DNA of 64,000 nt from Rhizobium sp. BK650 (GTDB lineage Bacteria > Pseudomonadota > Alphaproteobacteria > Rhizobiales > Rhizobiaceae). Below are positions 55,855 to 64,000 of this stretch, piece by piece. The notes beneath the pieces were generated by a model, which was not told the DNA's origin, ran no database searches, and was given only the letters and a program-made list of their open reading frames with translations. The stretch spans positions 124,001 through 188,000 of the forward strand of contig NZ_JACIBK010000001.1 in NCBI RefSeq assembly GCF_014195325.1, in the 5' to 3' direction. The number at the start of each line of letters is the position of its first letter. The first letter of the stretch is position 1. The position numbers and the translations under genes were made by a program.

Positions 55855-56541
55855 TCAGATCTTTCTCAGCGCATTGACATCGCTGATGGCGATAAGGCGG
55901 CCGTGCACGGTTACGCCTGCCGATTTGAGCGTCGAGAAGGCACGAGATAATGCCTCCGGTGCCAGGCCGAGCTTTCGGGCGAGCAGGTTCTTCGGGAAGG
56001 GTAGCTGCAGCGACGCCGTTGCTGGCTCTTCCTCGACACAATGCGCGAGAAGATAGTGGGCCACGCGCTGCGGTGCCGTCTGCATGCGGTCGTTGGCTAG
56101 GCATTCTATTGTCGACAGCAGATGCAGCGACAGGCTGCGCAGGATCGCTGCTCCGATCCGCGGGTACTCGGCCAGGAGCGCGCGCACTTTACCGACGTGG
56201 AAGCGGGCGAGCACCGTGTTGTCCATCGATTGGGCGCCGTAGCGATAGGTACCGCCGGCCTCGATAAGACATTCTGCGAACGTGTCGCGCGGCTCGCAGA
56301 TGCGGATGTCTGCCTCTTGCCCTCGTTCGTTCAGACGAAAGAGCCGGACGTAGCCCTCCAGCAAGCTGTAGAAATAGACGCCCGGCTCGCCTTCCTGGAA
56401 GAGAATTTCGTGCGGAGCGCAAGTCATCACGGTGGAACAGCCACGCAGTGCTTCGGTTTCTGCGTTCTCCAGATCTGCAAATATTCCGGCGCTGGAAAGC
56501 AGTGCCCGCTCACGGTTGCTGGGCGTCAGCATCCTGTTCAT
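55855..56541 (-). CDS. Crp/Fnr family regulator without an iron-sulphur motif
   Basis: A 228-residue regulator with a cyclic-nucleotide-binding-like fold (about 18-130), a long dimer helix and a Crp-type helix-turn-helix (about 175-220). The recognition helix reads LGLAPEALSRAF: the E-x2-SR pattern is that of FNR, FixK and DNR, which read TTGAT. The N-terminal Cys cluster of FNR/FnrN is lacking, so it is more like FixK/DNR/Nnr types. It lies 3 bases past the ureG stop on the opposite strand. The start ATG (56541) follows GGAGGCCGGAG. Confidence 0.85.
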   Translation of the reverse strand: MNRMLTPSNRERALLSSAGIFADLENAETEALRGCSTVMTCAPHEILFQEGEPGVYFYSLLEGYVRLFRLNERGQEADIRICEPRDTFAECLIEAGGTYRYGAQSMDNTVLARFHVGKVRALLAEYPRIGAAILRSLSLHLLSTIECLANDRMQTAPQRVAHYLLAHCVEEEPATASLQLPFPKNLLARKLGLAPEALSRAFSTLKSAGVTVHGRLIAISDVNALRKI

Positions 56542-56620
56542 GCTCCGGCCTCCCGCGGCGGCCATTCCCGCCAATTTCCCCTGACGATGCCGAGAATAGG
56601 GGAGGTGAAGCGCGGAGGAA

Positions 56621-56634
56621 TTGATTTTGATCAA
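56621..56634 (-). promoter_or_regulatory. Perfect FNR/FixK box upstream of the Crp/Fnr gene
   Basis: TTGAT-TTTG-ATCAA matches the anaerobox consensus TTGAT-N4-ATCAA exactly and lies 80 bases upstream of the regulator's start. This suits self-control or control by another FixK/FNR protein. Confidence 0.7.
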
Positions 56635-56656
56635 ACGCCGCGGTTATGCGTGCTTA

Positions 56657-56851
56657 TCAAGGCCCACAATCGGTCGGAATGGTGAACGACCAGGCGTTCG
56701 GGCGTTTGCGCGCGCTGATGAACCGGAGCACAAAAGGCAGGAAAACGAACAGGTGCTTACCGCGCTCGGTCTCCACCGCAGGCCTGTTGTCGCGTGGGTC
56801 GCCCCAGCGGTCTTCATAGAGATCTCTGAATAGCGAACTGATGGGGATCAT
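56657..56851 (-). CDS. Small ORF of 64 residues under LacI operator control
   Basis: A 64-residue protein (N-terminus MIPISSLFRDLYEDRWGDP). The ATG has a strong ribosome site (GGAG, 7 bases upstream) and lies just 14 bases from a perfect operator-like palindrome. The C-terminal half is hydrophobic then basic (HLFVFLPFVLRFISARKR). I recognise no family. It could be a genuine small protein, or what remains of a sugar-operon gene that once started here and was cut by a deletion. The next gene on this strand is the Crp/Fnr regulator, beyond its own FNR box. Confidence 0.55.
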   Translation of the reverse strand: MIPISSLFRDLYEDRWGDPRDNRPAVETERGKHLFVFLPFVLRFISARKRPNAWSFTIPTDCGP

Positions 56852-56865
56852 CGCTTCACTCCTTA

Positions 56866-56883
56866 TTTTGAATCGATTCAAAA
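56866..56883. promoter_or_regulatory. LacI-type operator 1 (perfect palindrome)
   Basis: TTTTGAATCGATTCAAAA is a perfect 18-bp palindrome with the central CG of LacI/GalR-family operators, immediately upstream of the 64-residue ORF. Confidence 0.75.
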
Positions 56884-56897
56884 TAAACGCGCATGTA

Positions 56898-56911
56898 TTG
56901 AACCGATTCAA
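56898..56911. promoter_or_regulatory. LacI-type operator 2
   Basis: TTGAACCGATTCAA repeats operator 1 with one changed base. Its centre is 30 bases from operator 1, about three helical turns. Confidence 0.75.
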
Positions 56912-56945
56912 GTTTGTCCCAACCACTGCGGATGTCAAGTTTCTT

Positions 56946-56959
56946 TTGAACCGATACAA
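56946..56959. promoter_or_regulatory. LacI-type operator 3
   Basis: TTGAACCGATACAA is a third copy with two changes relative to operator 1. It is 48 bases from operator 2 and lies upstream of the lacI-type gene's start, so the regulator probably controls itself. Confidence 0.7.
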
Positions 56960-57004
56960 TCTTTTGCTAGAGTGAGTGAAGTTCCAGATCTTCAAGGAGC
57001 AGCT

Positions 57005-58066
57005 TTGGTTAGAGGGAACGTGAGGTTGGCTGATGTCGCCAGGGCGGCAGGCGTATCGCAGGGCACGGCGTCGAATGTCTTCAGCCGCCCTGAAGTTGTT
57101 CGAGAGGAAGTGCGCGAGAGGGTTCTCAAGGTCGCCAGAGACCTCGGTTATGGTGGGCCTGATATCAAGGGCCGACTGCTGAGGGCAGGGCGGGTGAACG
57201 CGATCGGTGTCGCGGCTGTCGAACCGCTCACTTATTTCTTCGACGATCCCTGGGCGCGCACGTTGATGACCGCAATCGGCGAGGTCTGCGATGCCAGCGG
57301 CACCGGCATTGCCGTCGTATCGGCGATGAACGAGGAGCGGCTTGCCTGGAACATCAATAGCGCGCTGGTCGATGGTTTCATCCTGCTCTGCGTGGAGGGC
57401 GGGGAGAGGCTGGTCGAACTCACCCGTCAGCGTCAGTTGCCGTTCATCGCGCTCGCGCTCGGGATCGAGGACGAGACCATACCGGCACTCGGTATCGATA
57501 ATATCTGCGGAGCGGCGGCGGCTGCGCGGCATCTGCTGGAACTCGGGCATCGGAACATCGCGATCCTGTCTATCGGTGACGTGGACGGCCTTGTCGGCCA
57601 GATAGCGCCCGAGCGTGTCGATCAAGAAATGGATGCCACCCCGCGTGACCGCATACACGGTTATTGGCAGGCACTGGCGGAATATGGTCTCTCCCGCGAG
57701 GCGGTTCCCATAGAGGGGACGTTGCATGACAGGCCGAGTACGCTGAGGGCAATGGAGGCGCTCTTCTCCTCAGACACGCCACCGACGGCTATCCTTGCGA
57801 TGTCGGACAAGGTTGCGATTTATGCCATGCAGTGGCTGACTGAACGTGGACTGAAAGTGCCGGAAGACGTATCCATCATCGGCTTCGACGGCGTGCCGGA
57901 AGCGGCGACCTCGCTGCCGCGCCTGACCACCGTCGCACAGCCCTTTGCGGAGATTGCACGGCGTTCGGTGACGGCGATCCTCGAAAATGCATTGCCTGAA
58001 AATCACGAGGCGCTCGATCTCGAACTTGTCGTAAGAGACAGCACGGCGCCGCCGCGAGCGGACTAA
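57005..58066 (+). CDS. LacI family transcriptional regulator
   Basis: A 353-residue repressor. The N-terminal helix-turn-helix reads VRLADVARAAGVSQGTASNVF, followed by the hinge helix region and a periplasmic-binding-protein-like ligand domain (about 65-345) with the family segments GFDGVPEAATSLPRLTTVAQP. TTG at 57005 is the best start: AAGGAG lies 5 bases before it, while the earlier in-frame GTG at 56972 has no ribosome site. It faces the 64-residue ORF across three operators. The inducing sugar is unknown, because no sugar operon is adjacent. Confidence 0.9.
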   Translation: MVRGNVRLADVARAAGVSQGTASNVFSRPEVVREEVRERVLKVARDLGYGGPDIKGRLLRAGRVNAIGVAAVEPLTYFFDDPWARTLMTAIGEVCDASGTGIAVVSAMNEERLAWNINSALVDGFILLCVEGGERLVELTRQRQLPFIALALGIEDETIPALGIDNICGAAAAARHLLELGHRNIAILSIGDVDGLVGQIAPERVDQEMDATPRDRIHGYWQALAEYGLSREAVPIEGTLHDRPSTLRAMEALFSSDTPPTAILAMSDKVAIYAMQWLTERGLKVPEDVSIIGFDGVPEAATSLPRLTTVAQPFAEIARRSVTAILENALPENHEALDLELVVRDSTAPPRAD

Positions 58067-58078
58067 ATCGAAAAAGCA

Positions 58079-58104
58079 AAAGGCCGGGTCGATGCCCGGC
58101 CTTT
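58079..58104. terminator. Terminator between the LacI gene and the RND pump
   Basis: AAAGGCCGGG (58079-58088) and CCCGGCCTTT (58095-58104) make a 10-bp stem with a 6-base loop, A-rich on one side and T-rich on the other, so it can stop both convergent genes. Confidence 0.88.
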
Positions 58105-58121
58105 CGCGTATGATTTCTGTC

Positions 58122-61100
58122 CTATTCAGCCGCGAAGGGTGGCAGGCGCAGCACGTTGGTGTCGTTGCCCGTCTTGCGCTTGCTTTCCGGTCTTTCGATC
58201 GCGGTCAGGCGTTCCTCCAGCGAGTCGATGTCGCTGCGGCTTTCGCGCGCGGCGCGGGTGAGGTCTTCGCTCGACATCGGCAGCTCCTCCTCGTCTTTCT
58301 TGCCGACCAGGCGACCGAAGATCCAGCCGAGGAGGCGGGAAAGATCGTCCATGATCAGGAAGAAGGAGGGCACGACGACAAGCGAAAGCACGGTCGACAC
58401 GATGATGCCGCCGATCACCGCAATCGCCATCGGCGCGCGGAACGAGCCGCCTTCGCCAACGCCGAGCGCGGAAGGCAGCATGCCGGCCGACATGGCGATC
58501 GAGGTCATGATGATCGGGCGGGCGCGCTTGCGGCCGGCTTCGACCATGGCCTCGACACGAGGCATGCCCTGGTGGCGCATCTCGATCGCGAAATCGACGA
58601 GCAGGATGGCGTTCTTAGTGACGATACCCATCAGCATCAGGATGCCGATCATGACCGGCATCGACAGCGGGTTGCTGGTGACGATCAGGCCCGCGGCCAC
58701 GCCGCCGATGGCGAGCGGCAGCGAGAACAGGATGGTGAAGGGCTGGATTACGTCCTTGAAGAGCAGGATCAGCACCGTCAACACCAGGAGAAGGCCCATC
58801 AGCATTGCGTTGACGAAGCTCTGCTGCATCTCCGTCTGCACCTTGGTATCGCCGCTTTCGGCAAGGTGCACCGTGGCCGGGATCTTGGCGTCGTTGACGA
58901 TCTGGCGGAAACGGGCCGAGGCAGTATCGAGCGCCACGCCCTGCGGCAGATCGGAACCGATTGAGACCACGCGGTAACGGTTGTTGCGCTTGATCGAGCT
59001 GACGCCTTCCGAATAATCGATATTGGCGACGCTTGCGAGCGGAACTGTGCCGCCGCTGGCGGTCTGGATCTTCAAGGCCCGGATGGCGGCAAGGTCGCGG
59101 CGCATGTCGAGCGCGGCCTGGACCCGGATCGGGATCTGACGATCGTCGAGCGAGATCTTGGCAAGGGCCGCATCGACATCGCCGATGGTGGCGACGCGGA
59201 TCGTCTCGGAGATCTGCTGCGGCGTGATGCCGAGGCGAGCAGCCTCATCCTTGCGCGGATGGACCTGCAGTTCCGGACGGGGCAGGGCGCCGTCGGCGCT
59301 GACATTGGCGAGCAGTGGATCGGCGCGAAGCTTCGATTCCAGAATGCCGACGGCTTCGTTCAGGTCACTCTCGTTCTTGGAGAGGAAGTTGAAGGAAAGG
59401 TCGCGCTCGCCGCGGTCGTTGAGCTTCAGGATATGGACGTCGGGAATGTCGCGCAGCTTGGCGAAGACTTCCTTTTCGATATTCCATTGCGGACGTTCAC
59501 GGCCGTGGACTTCCACCTTCGGCAGCATCGGGCCGATGACCGGGATATGGCCGATTACGTCGTTGACCACCTTCTTGATCAGTGACTGGTCGAGCTTGTC
59601 GAGCGCGAGCGTGATCGTCGCGCGGCGCAGTTCGAGCTCGCCCTTCGGCGATGCGCCGCCGAGCACGAAGACGCTTTCGACGCCGTTGATGTCCTTGACC
59701 CGGTCATAGATCGCATCCGTCGTCTTCTCCGTATCGTCAAGCCGCGCATTGGGCGGCAGTTCGACGGAGAGAACGATGCGCGAGGCGTCTTCCGGCGGCA
59801 GGAAGCTGCCGGGAACTTGCATCAGCAAGAGGACGGAACCGAACAGGAAACCGATGGCAGCAAGCAGGGTAGCATAACGCGTATACCAATGTCCGGTCGT
59901 GCCGCGCACCAGGCGTGTATAGCCCTTCATCAGCAGGCCGTCATTGTCGTGATGGTCTTCCATGCCGTCTTCGGCCCGCATCAGATAGGCGGCCATCATC
60001 GGGGTGATGAGGCGTGCCACCATCAAGGAGAAGAAAACCGAGAAGGCGACCGTCAGGCCGAACTGGATGAAGTATTGGCCTGGAATGCCCGGCATGAAGG
60101 AAACGGGCACGAAGACCGCGATGATCGTGAAGGTGGTGGCGATGACGGCAAGGCCGATTTCGTCCGCAGCTTCGATCGCCGCCCGATAGGGCGTCTTGCC
60201 CATCTTGATATGGCGGGCGATGTTTTCGATTTCCACGATCGCATCGTCGACGAGAATACCCGTCGCGAGCGTCAAAGCCAGGAAGCTGACGAGGTTCAGC
60301 GAGAAGCCCATCATGTCCATGACCCAGAAGGTCGGGATCGCGGAGAGCGGCAGGGCAATGGCCGAGATGAGGGTCGCGCGCCAGTTCCTGAGGAACAAAA
60401 GGACGACGATGACGGCGAGCAGCGCGCCTTCGAGCAGCGTATGGATGGCGGCTTCGTAGTTGCCGTAGGTGAAATAGACCGAATCGTCGATCATCTCGAT
60501 CTTCACATTCGGGTTTTCGATCCGCACCTTGTCGAGGCTTTGAGCCACGGTTTCGGCGACGCTGACTTCGCTGGCGCCCTTCGAGCGGAAGACGCCAAAG
60601 GTGACAACAGGCGTATTGTTGAAGCGCGAGAAGGATTTCGGTTCCTCGTAGGTATCCTTGATGACACCGAGATCGGATAGCTTGACGAAACGGCCGCTTG
60701 GCAGCGCAATCGTCGTATCTGCAAGCTCGGCGACATTGCGGGCGTCGCCGAGAACGCGGATCGCCTGCTCGCTGCCTGCCACCTGGCCGCGGCCGGAGCC
60801 GAGGTCGACGTTGGTGCCGCGCAGCTGCTGGTTCACGCTTGCAGCGGTGATGCCGTAGGCATCAAGCTTGCCGGGGGTGAGTTCGATGCGCACTTCGCGC
60901 TCTGCGCCGCCATAACGATCGACGCGGCCGATGCCGGCCTGGCCCTGCAGCGCACGCTTGATCGTATCGTCGACGAACCAGGAGAGTTCTTCGAGCGACA
61001 TATCCGGCGAGGAAACGGCGAAGGTCTGAATCGCCTGACCCTCGACATCCACCTTAGTGACGATCGGCGTCTCGGCCGTTGCCGGCAGATCGCTGCGGAT

Positions 61101-61442
61101 ACGGTCGATCGCGTCCTTGACGTCCTGTACGGCCTGTTCCGTCGGCACTTCCATCCGGAACATGACGTTGGTCTGCGAGCTGCCGTCGGTCACCGTTGAC
61201 TGGATTTCGTCGATACCGGTGATCGAGGCGATCGCGTCTTCGATTTCCTTCGTCACCTGCATTTCGAGTTCGGCCGGCGAGGCGCCGCTCTGCGTGACGC
61301 TGATCGAAACGAGCGGCACGTCGATGTTCGGGAAGCGCGTGATCGGCAGCTTATTAAAGGACTGCATGCCGATGAATATCAACAGGCAGAAGGCCAGAAG
61401 CGGTGCGACCGGATTTCGAATGGACCAGGCTGAAAAATTCAT
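58122..61442 (-). CDS. RND efflux permease (HAE1/AcrB-like)
   Basis: A 1106-residue inner-membrane pump with the classic layout of twelve helices and two large periplasmic loops. It has an unusually long C-terminal tail (about 1045-1106) that is charged and coiled. The helix-4 segment (LVSFLALTLATGILVDDAIV) carries the Asp-Asp proton-relay pair, which fits an HAE1 drug/lipid pump rather than a metal pump. The start motif (AWSIRNPVAPLLAF) is typical. It lies 12 bases after its adaptor gene on the same strand. Confidence 0.95.
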   Translation of the reverse strand: MNFSAWSIRNPVAPLLAFCLLIFIGMQSFNKLPITRFPNIDVPLVSISVTQSGASPAELEMQVTKEIEDAIASITGIDEIQSTVTDGSSQTNVMFRMEVPTEQAVQDVKDAIDRIRSDLPATAETPIVTKVDVEGQAIQTFAVSSPDMSLEELSWFVDDTIKRALQGQAGIGRVDRYGGAEREVRIELTPGKLDAYGITAASVNQQLRGTNVDLGSGRGQVAGSEQAIRVLGDARNVAELADTTIALPSGRFVKLSDLGVIKDTYEEPKSFSRFNNTPVVTFGVFRSKGASEVSVAETVAQSLDKVRIENPNVKIEMIDDSVYFTYGNYEAAIHTLLEGALLAVIVVLLFLRNWRATLISAIALPLSAIPTFWVMDMMGFSLNLVSFLALTLATGILVDDAIVEIENIARHIKMGKTPYRAAIEAADEIGLAVIATTFTIIAVFVPVSFMPGIPGQYFIQFGLTVAFSVFFSLMVARLITPMMAAYLMRAEDGMEDHHDNDGLLMKGYTRLVRGTTGHWYTRYATLLAAIGFLFGSVLLLMQVPGSFLPPEDASRIVLSVELPPNARLDDTEKTTDAIYDRVKDINGVESVFVLGGASPKGELELRRATITLALDKLDQSLIKKVVNDVIGHIPVIGPMLPKVEVHGRERPQWNIEKEVFAKLRDIPDVHILKLNDRGERDLSFNFLSKNESDLNEAVGILESKLRADPLLANVSADGALPRPELQVHPRKDEAARLGITPQQISETIRVATIGDVDAALAKISLDDRQIPIRVQAALDMRRDLAAIRALKIQTASGGTVPLASVANIDYSEGVSSIKRNNRYRVVSIGSDLPQGVALDTASARFRQIVNDAKIPATVHLAESGDTKVQTEMQQSFVNAMLMGLLLVLTVLILLFKDVIQPFTILFSLPLAIGGVAAGLIVTSNPLSMPVMIGILMLMGIVTKNAILLVDFAIEMRHQGMPRVEAMVEAGRKRARPIIMTSIAMSAGMLPSALGVGEGGSFRAPMAIAVIGGIIVSTVLSLVVVPSFFLIMDDLSRLLGWIFGRLVGKKDEEELPMSSEDLTRAARESRSDIDSLEERLTAIERPESKRKTGNDTNVLRLPPFAAE

Positions 61443-61454
61443 CGGATGGTCTCT

Positions 61455-62681
61455 TTAGTTGGAAGCCGAGGGCTGTTCGCGCACCGGAGTGATGTGGTCA
61501 CCATCGCGGACATAGGCGCCCGCCTTGGCCACGACTTCGTCGCCGGTCTTCAATCCACTTGTAATTTCGACATAGGCTCCGTCCTGGATGCCGGTCTCGA
61601 TCTTGGCGAATTTCACCACGCCGTTTTCGACCCTGCGGGCGGAAGAGCCTTCGCTGCCGGTAAGCACCGCCGTCAACGGAAGCGACACGCCTTCGGTCTC
61701 GCGGACGATGATCTCGGCGCTGCCATACATGCCGGAACGCGCCTTGCTGTCATCATCGATGGAGATATGGACGAGGCCGAGGCGAGTGACCGGATCGACG
61801 GTCGGCGACACCAGGCGCACTGCGCCGGAAAGCTTCTCGCGGCTGCCGGAAAGCGAGATCGTCGCCTTCTGGCCGGCCATGACCCTGACAATGTCGCTCT
61901 CGGCGACTTCAGCGACAAGCTCGATATCGCCGTCGCGGATAAGCGTGAATAGCGGATCGCCGTTGCCGGCGGCAATGGCGCCGACCTTGGCGTTCTTTGC
62001 CGAGACCGTGCCGGCGACCGGCGTCTTCACGTCGGTTCGGGCGAGCTTCAAATCCGCATCGGCAATCTGGCTGTCGAAGACCTTAAGGTCGGCTTCGGCA
62101 ACTTCGATCGCCTGCTCGGCGGAAGCGACGCGCGCGTTGGCGGCGGCGGCGGTCGCATCGGCCTGTTCGACCTGGGCGGTCGAAACCGTGCCCTTCTTGC
62201 CCATTTCCTGGGCGCGGGCCTGCTGCTGCCTTGCCTGTTCGGCATTGGCCTGCGCCTCGATAAGCTGGGCGCGCAGCTGGGCAAGGCTTGCCTCGCCCTT
62301 GGCTTTCGTCGCAATCATCTGGCTCTTGGTCAGGACCAGAGCGTCATCGTTCAGCGTCGCCAATGTGCTTTCAGCCTGAACCTTGTCGCCGACATCGGCC
62401 TTCAGGGTACGAATGGAAAGGCCTTCAACCTGCGGCTGGATATAGACTTCCTCGACGGGCTTGACCGTTCCAGTGCCGATGACACGGTCGACGAGGGTGC
62501 GGTTCGCCGCTGTAGTGACGACGATTGCGGGCAGGTTTTGGGAGGCCTGGGCCTGCGCGGCCTGGGGTTCCTCGGCAAACACAGCCGAGGCTGCAAAAGT
62601 GGCGGTAAGAAGCGCCGAAACCGCAAAAGCGGCTACGGGAAATGTGGAGGCGCGTAGTAAAGCGTGCGGCGTGAGTGCCAT
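61455..62681 (-). CDS. RND efflux periplasmic adaptor (membrane-fusion protein)
   Basis: A 408-residue adaptor with a signal peptide (about 1-36, ending AVFAEE). The lipoyl-like barrel, a coiled-coil hairpin (about 105-190: AQANAEQARQQQARAQEMGK and AEQAIEVAEADLKVFDSQI) and beta-barrel domains are recognisable. It bridges the inner-membrane pump to an outer-membrane channel, which is not encoded here. It is the first gene of the pair. No TetR-type regulator is adjacent. Confidence 0.93.
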   Translation of the reverse strand: MALTPHALLRASTFPVAAFAVSALLTATFAASAVFAEEPQAAQAQASQNLPAIVVTTAANRTLVDRVIGTGTVKPVEEVYIQPQVEGLSIRTLKADVGDKVQAESTLATLNDDALVLTKSQMIATKAKGEASLAQLRAQLIEAQANAEQARQQQARAQEMGKKGTVSTAQVEQADATAAAANARVASAEQAIEVAEADLKVFDSQIADADLKLARTDVKTPVAGTVSAKNAKVGAIAAGNGDPLFTLIRDGDIELVAEVAESDIVRVMAGQKATISLSGSREKLSGAVRLVSPTVDPVTRLGLVHISIDDDSKARSGMYGSAEIIVRETEGVSLPLTAVLTGSEGSSARRVENGVVKFAKIETGIQDGAYVEITSGLKTGDEVVAKAGAYVRDGDHITPVREQPSASN

Positions 62682-63088
62682 GCGTCGTCATCCAATCTAT
62701 TGACGGGATCAGCCGGACTCACGCGTCTTCCAACAGGTTCGCGGTCGGGCGAATGCCGTCTTCCAAATCTCAGAGGTATTTACCCGCATCCCATTTGCCG
62801 TAACACATTGTTCCCATCCGGCAAATCCGGCTAGTACGTGGTATCGATTTGCTCCACATGCAAGCCCGGCAGAAAATAATTCCCCGTGAGATACTATTAA
62901 TTACCATTACAGGGCTCATCAATCACCTAAGAGTTATGTGAACATGACGATGATTGATCGGCTCTTATGCTTTGACGTTTGACGCCTGATAAATGCGACG
63001 GTTGCAAGGGATTTTTTGGTTGAATGTAAAAAAATAGAAACGCGCGGGAAATCTTCTCCCGCGCGTTGCATTTAGGCTTCTGTGCTGC
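62682..63088. other. Region between the RND operon and the substrate-binding gene
   Basis: This 407-base AT-rich stretch contains the RND operon promoter region and, at its right end, the terminator of the downstream gene. No gene is supported. Short inverted repeats (for example CCGGCAAATCCGG near 62817) are seen but not assignable. Confidence 0.45.
63039..63067 (-). terminator. Rho-independent terminator of the substrate-binding gene
   Basis: AACGCGCGGGA (63039-63049) pairs with its complement (63057-63067); on the minus strand the stem is followed by a run of seven T. It lies 21 bases past the stop. Confidence 0.93.
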
Positions 63089-64000
63089 TTATTTCGCGGC
63101 AGCGTCCGTAATGTCGTGAGTCCAGGCGCCTGACGGCTCCTTGTTGATGATCTTCTGGTCGAGCAGCGCCTTTGCCGTGCGGTCGTAGAGCTTGGTGTCG
63201 AGCTTGCCGGTACCGTCCCCGATCAACTTGGCGACTTCGCCCATCATGCGCTTCTGGTGGTGTTCGTCCTGGCCGCCGGCATCGACGACGATTTCGGCCG
63301 CGTCATCAGGATTTTCCATGGCGTATTTCCAGCCCTTCATGGAGGCGCGGACGAACTTGACCATCTTCTCCTTAAAAGCCGGGTCCTTCAGCTTGTCTTC
63401 CATCGCATAGAGGCCGTCTTCCAGGAGGTCGTTGCCCATGGCGGTGTAGTTGAAGACGGTCAGGTCCTCCGGCTTAAAGCCGGCATCGATCGCCTGCCAG
63501 TATTCGTTATAGGTCATGACGGAAATGCAGTCGGCCTGCTTCTGCAGGAGCGGCTGCACGTCGAAGCTCTGCTTCAGCACGGTCACGCCATTCGGGCCGC
63601 CATCGGTCTTGAGGCCGAGCTTGTTCATCCAGGCGAAGAAGGGATATTCGTTACCGAAGAACCAGACGCCAAGCGTGTGGCCCTTGAAGTCGGCTTCGGT
63701 CTTGACCGGGCCATCCTTGCGGCAGATCATTTCCATGCCGGACTTTTGGTAGGGCTGGGCGATATTGACGAGCGGAACGCCCTTTTCGCGGGCAACCAGA
63801 GCGCCGCCCATCCAGTCCACGATCACATCGGCGCCGCCGCCGGCAATCACCTGCTCGGGAGCGATATCCGGACCGCCCGGTTTTATATCGACGTCGAGGC
63901 CTTCTTCTTGGTAATAGCCCTTGTCTTTGGCGACGTAATAGCCGGCAAACTGAGATTGGGTGACCCACTTCAGCTGCAGCGTGACCTTGTCTGCGGCCAT
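63089..64000 (-). CDS. ABC transporter substrate-binding protein, NMT1/THI5 type (5' end cut)
   Basis: The gene continues past the right edge, so the signal peptide and start are missing; 303 residues are visible. It belongs to the NMT1/THI5-like group of periplasmic binding proteins (VTLQLKWVTQSQFAGYYVAKD, then KGYYQEEGLDVDIKPGGPD and DVIVDWMGGALVAREKGVPL). Members bind thiamine precursors, pyrimidines, nitrate, taurine or similar. The aromatic-rich YNEYWQAIDAGF stretch fits the pyrimidine/thiamine-precursor subgroup but does not decide it. The permease and ATPase would lie outside the window. Confidence 0.88.
   Translation of the reverse strand: MAADKVTLQLKWVTQSQFAGYYVAKDKGYYQEEGLDVDIKPGGPDIAPEQVIAGGGADVIVDWMGGALVAREKGVPLVNIAQPYQKSGMEMICRKDGPVKTEADFKGHTLGVWFFGNEYPFFAWMNKLGLKTDGGPNGVTVLKQSFDVQPLLQKQADCISVMTYNEYWQAIDAGFKPEDLTVFNYTAMGNDLLEDGLYAMEDKLKDPAFKEKMVKFVRASMKGWKYAMENPDDAAEIVVDAGGQDEHHQKRMMGEVAKLIGDGTGKLDTKLYDRTAKALLDQKIINKEPSGAWTHDITDAAAK

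Overview
The window is a stretch of chromosome from an alphaproteobacterium of the order Hyphomicrobiales, most likely Rhizobium (R. leguminosarum / R. etli type). The evidence is the CtrA-ChpT-SciP cell-cycle module with GANTC (CcrM) sites, an EPS starter transferase next to an inositol-monophosphatase-type gene (the pssA/pssB pair), a braDEFGC-type broad amino-acid ABC operon, an EipA (DUF1134) envelope protein and rhizobial-style codon use (high GC, coding density near 90%). No rRNA, tRNA, CRISPR array or transposase was seen. The first and last genes are cut by the window edges.

Layout. 1-8 kb: the end of an RND efflux pump, a xylonate-type dehydratase with a palindromic operator in its promoter, a GGDEF-EAL protein, and a small group of lineage genes with two KTSC proteins. 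7.5-20 kb: a GNAT enzyme, a DMT exporter, purA, a large membrane-anchored protein of unknown function, a gene-poor AT-richer patch holding a structured repeat and an orphan membrane protein, then rpoH, an entericidin-like lipoprotein, an RluD-type pseudouridine synthase and an rRNA/tRNA methyltransferase. 19.8-24.5 kb: eipA, then chpT, a degenerate receiver protein, ctrA, a fliJ-like gene and sciP, which together form much of the CtrA phosphorelay. 24.8-28 kb: a LuxR-type regulator and the pssA/pssB exopolysaccharide pair. 28.3-33.9 kb: braDEFG, a small membrane protein and braC, ending in a strong terminator. 34-39 kb: a 2-hydroxyacid dehydrogenase, then a two-component system whose kinase is fused to a complete NCS1-type permease and a cysteine-rich module.

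41.5-55.9 kb is a urea-nitrogen locus: urtABCDE (urea ABC importer), a good RpoN (-24/-12) promoter, and ureD-ureA-[DUF1272]-ureB-[LprI-like]-[GT29-like]-ureC-[TIGR02117]-[GGDEF]-ureE-ureF-ureG. Urea is imported by Urt, hydrolysed by UreABC, and UreDEFG load nickel. The permease-kinase lies on the other strand about 2 kb upstream of urtA and is a plausible nitrogen-compound sensor for the region, although this is inference. Downstream are a Crp/Fnr regulator with a perfect TTGAT-N4-ATCAA box, a LacI regulator with three near-identical operators facing a 64-codon ORF, a second RND pump with its adaptor, and an NMT1-type substrate-binding protein cut by the right edge.

The items most worth follow-up are the permease-Cys-kinase fusion, the unusual extra genes inside the urease operon (especially the sialyltransferase-like one), the PAP2 phosphatase fused to autotransporter-type repeats, the degenerate receiver between chpT and ctrA, and the LacI operator array in front of a tiny gene.
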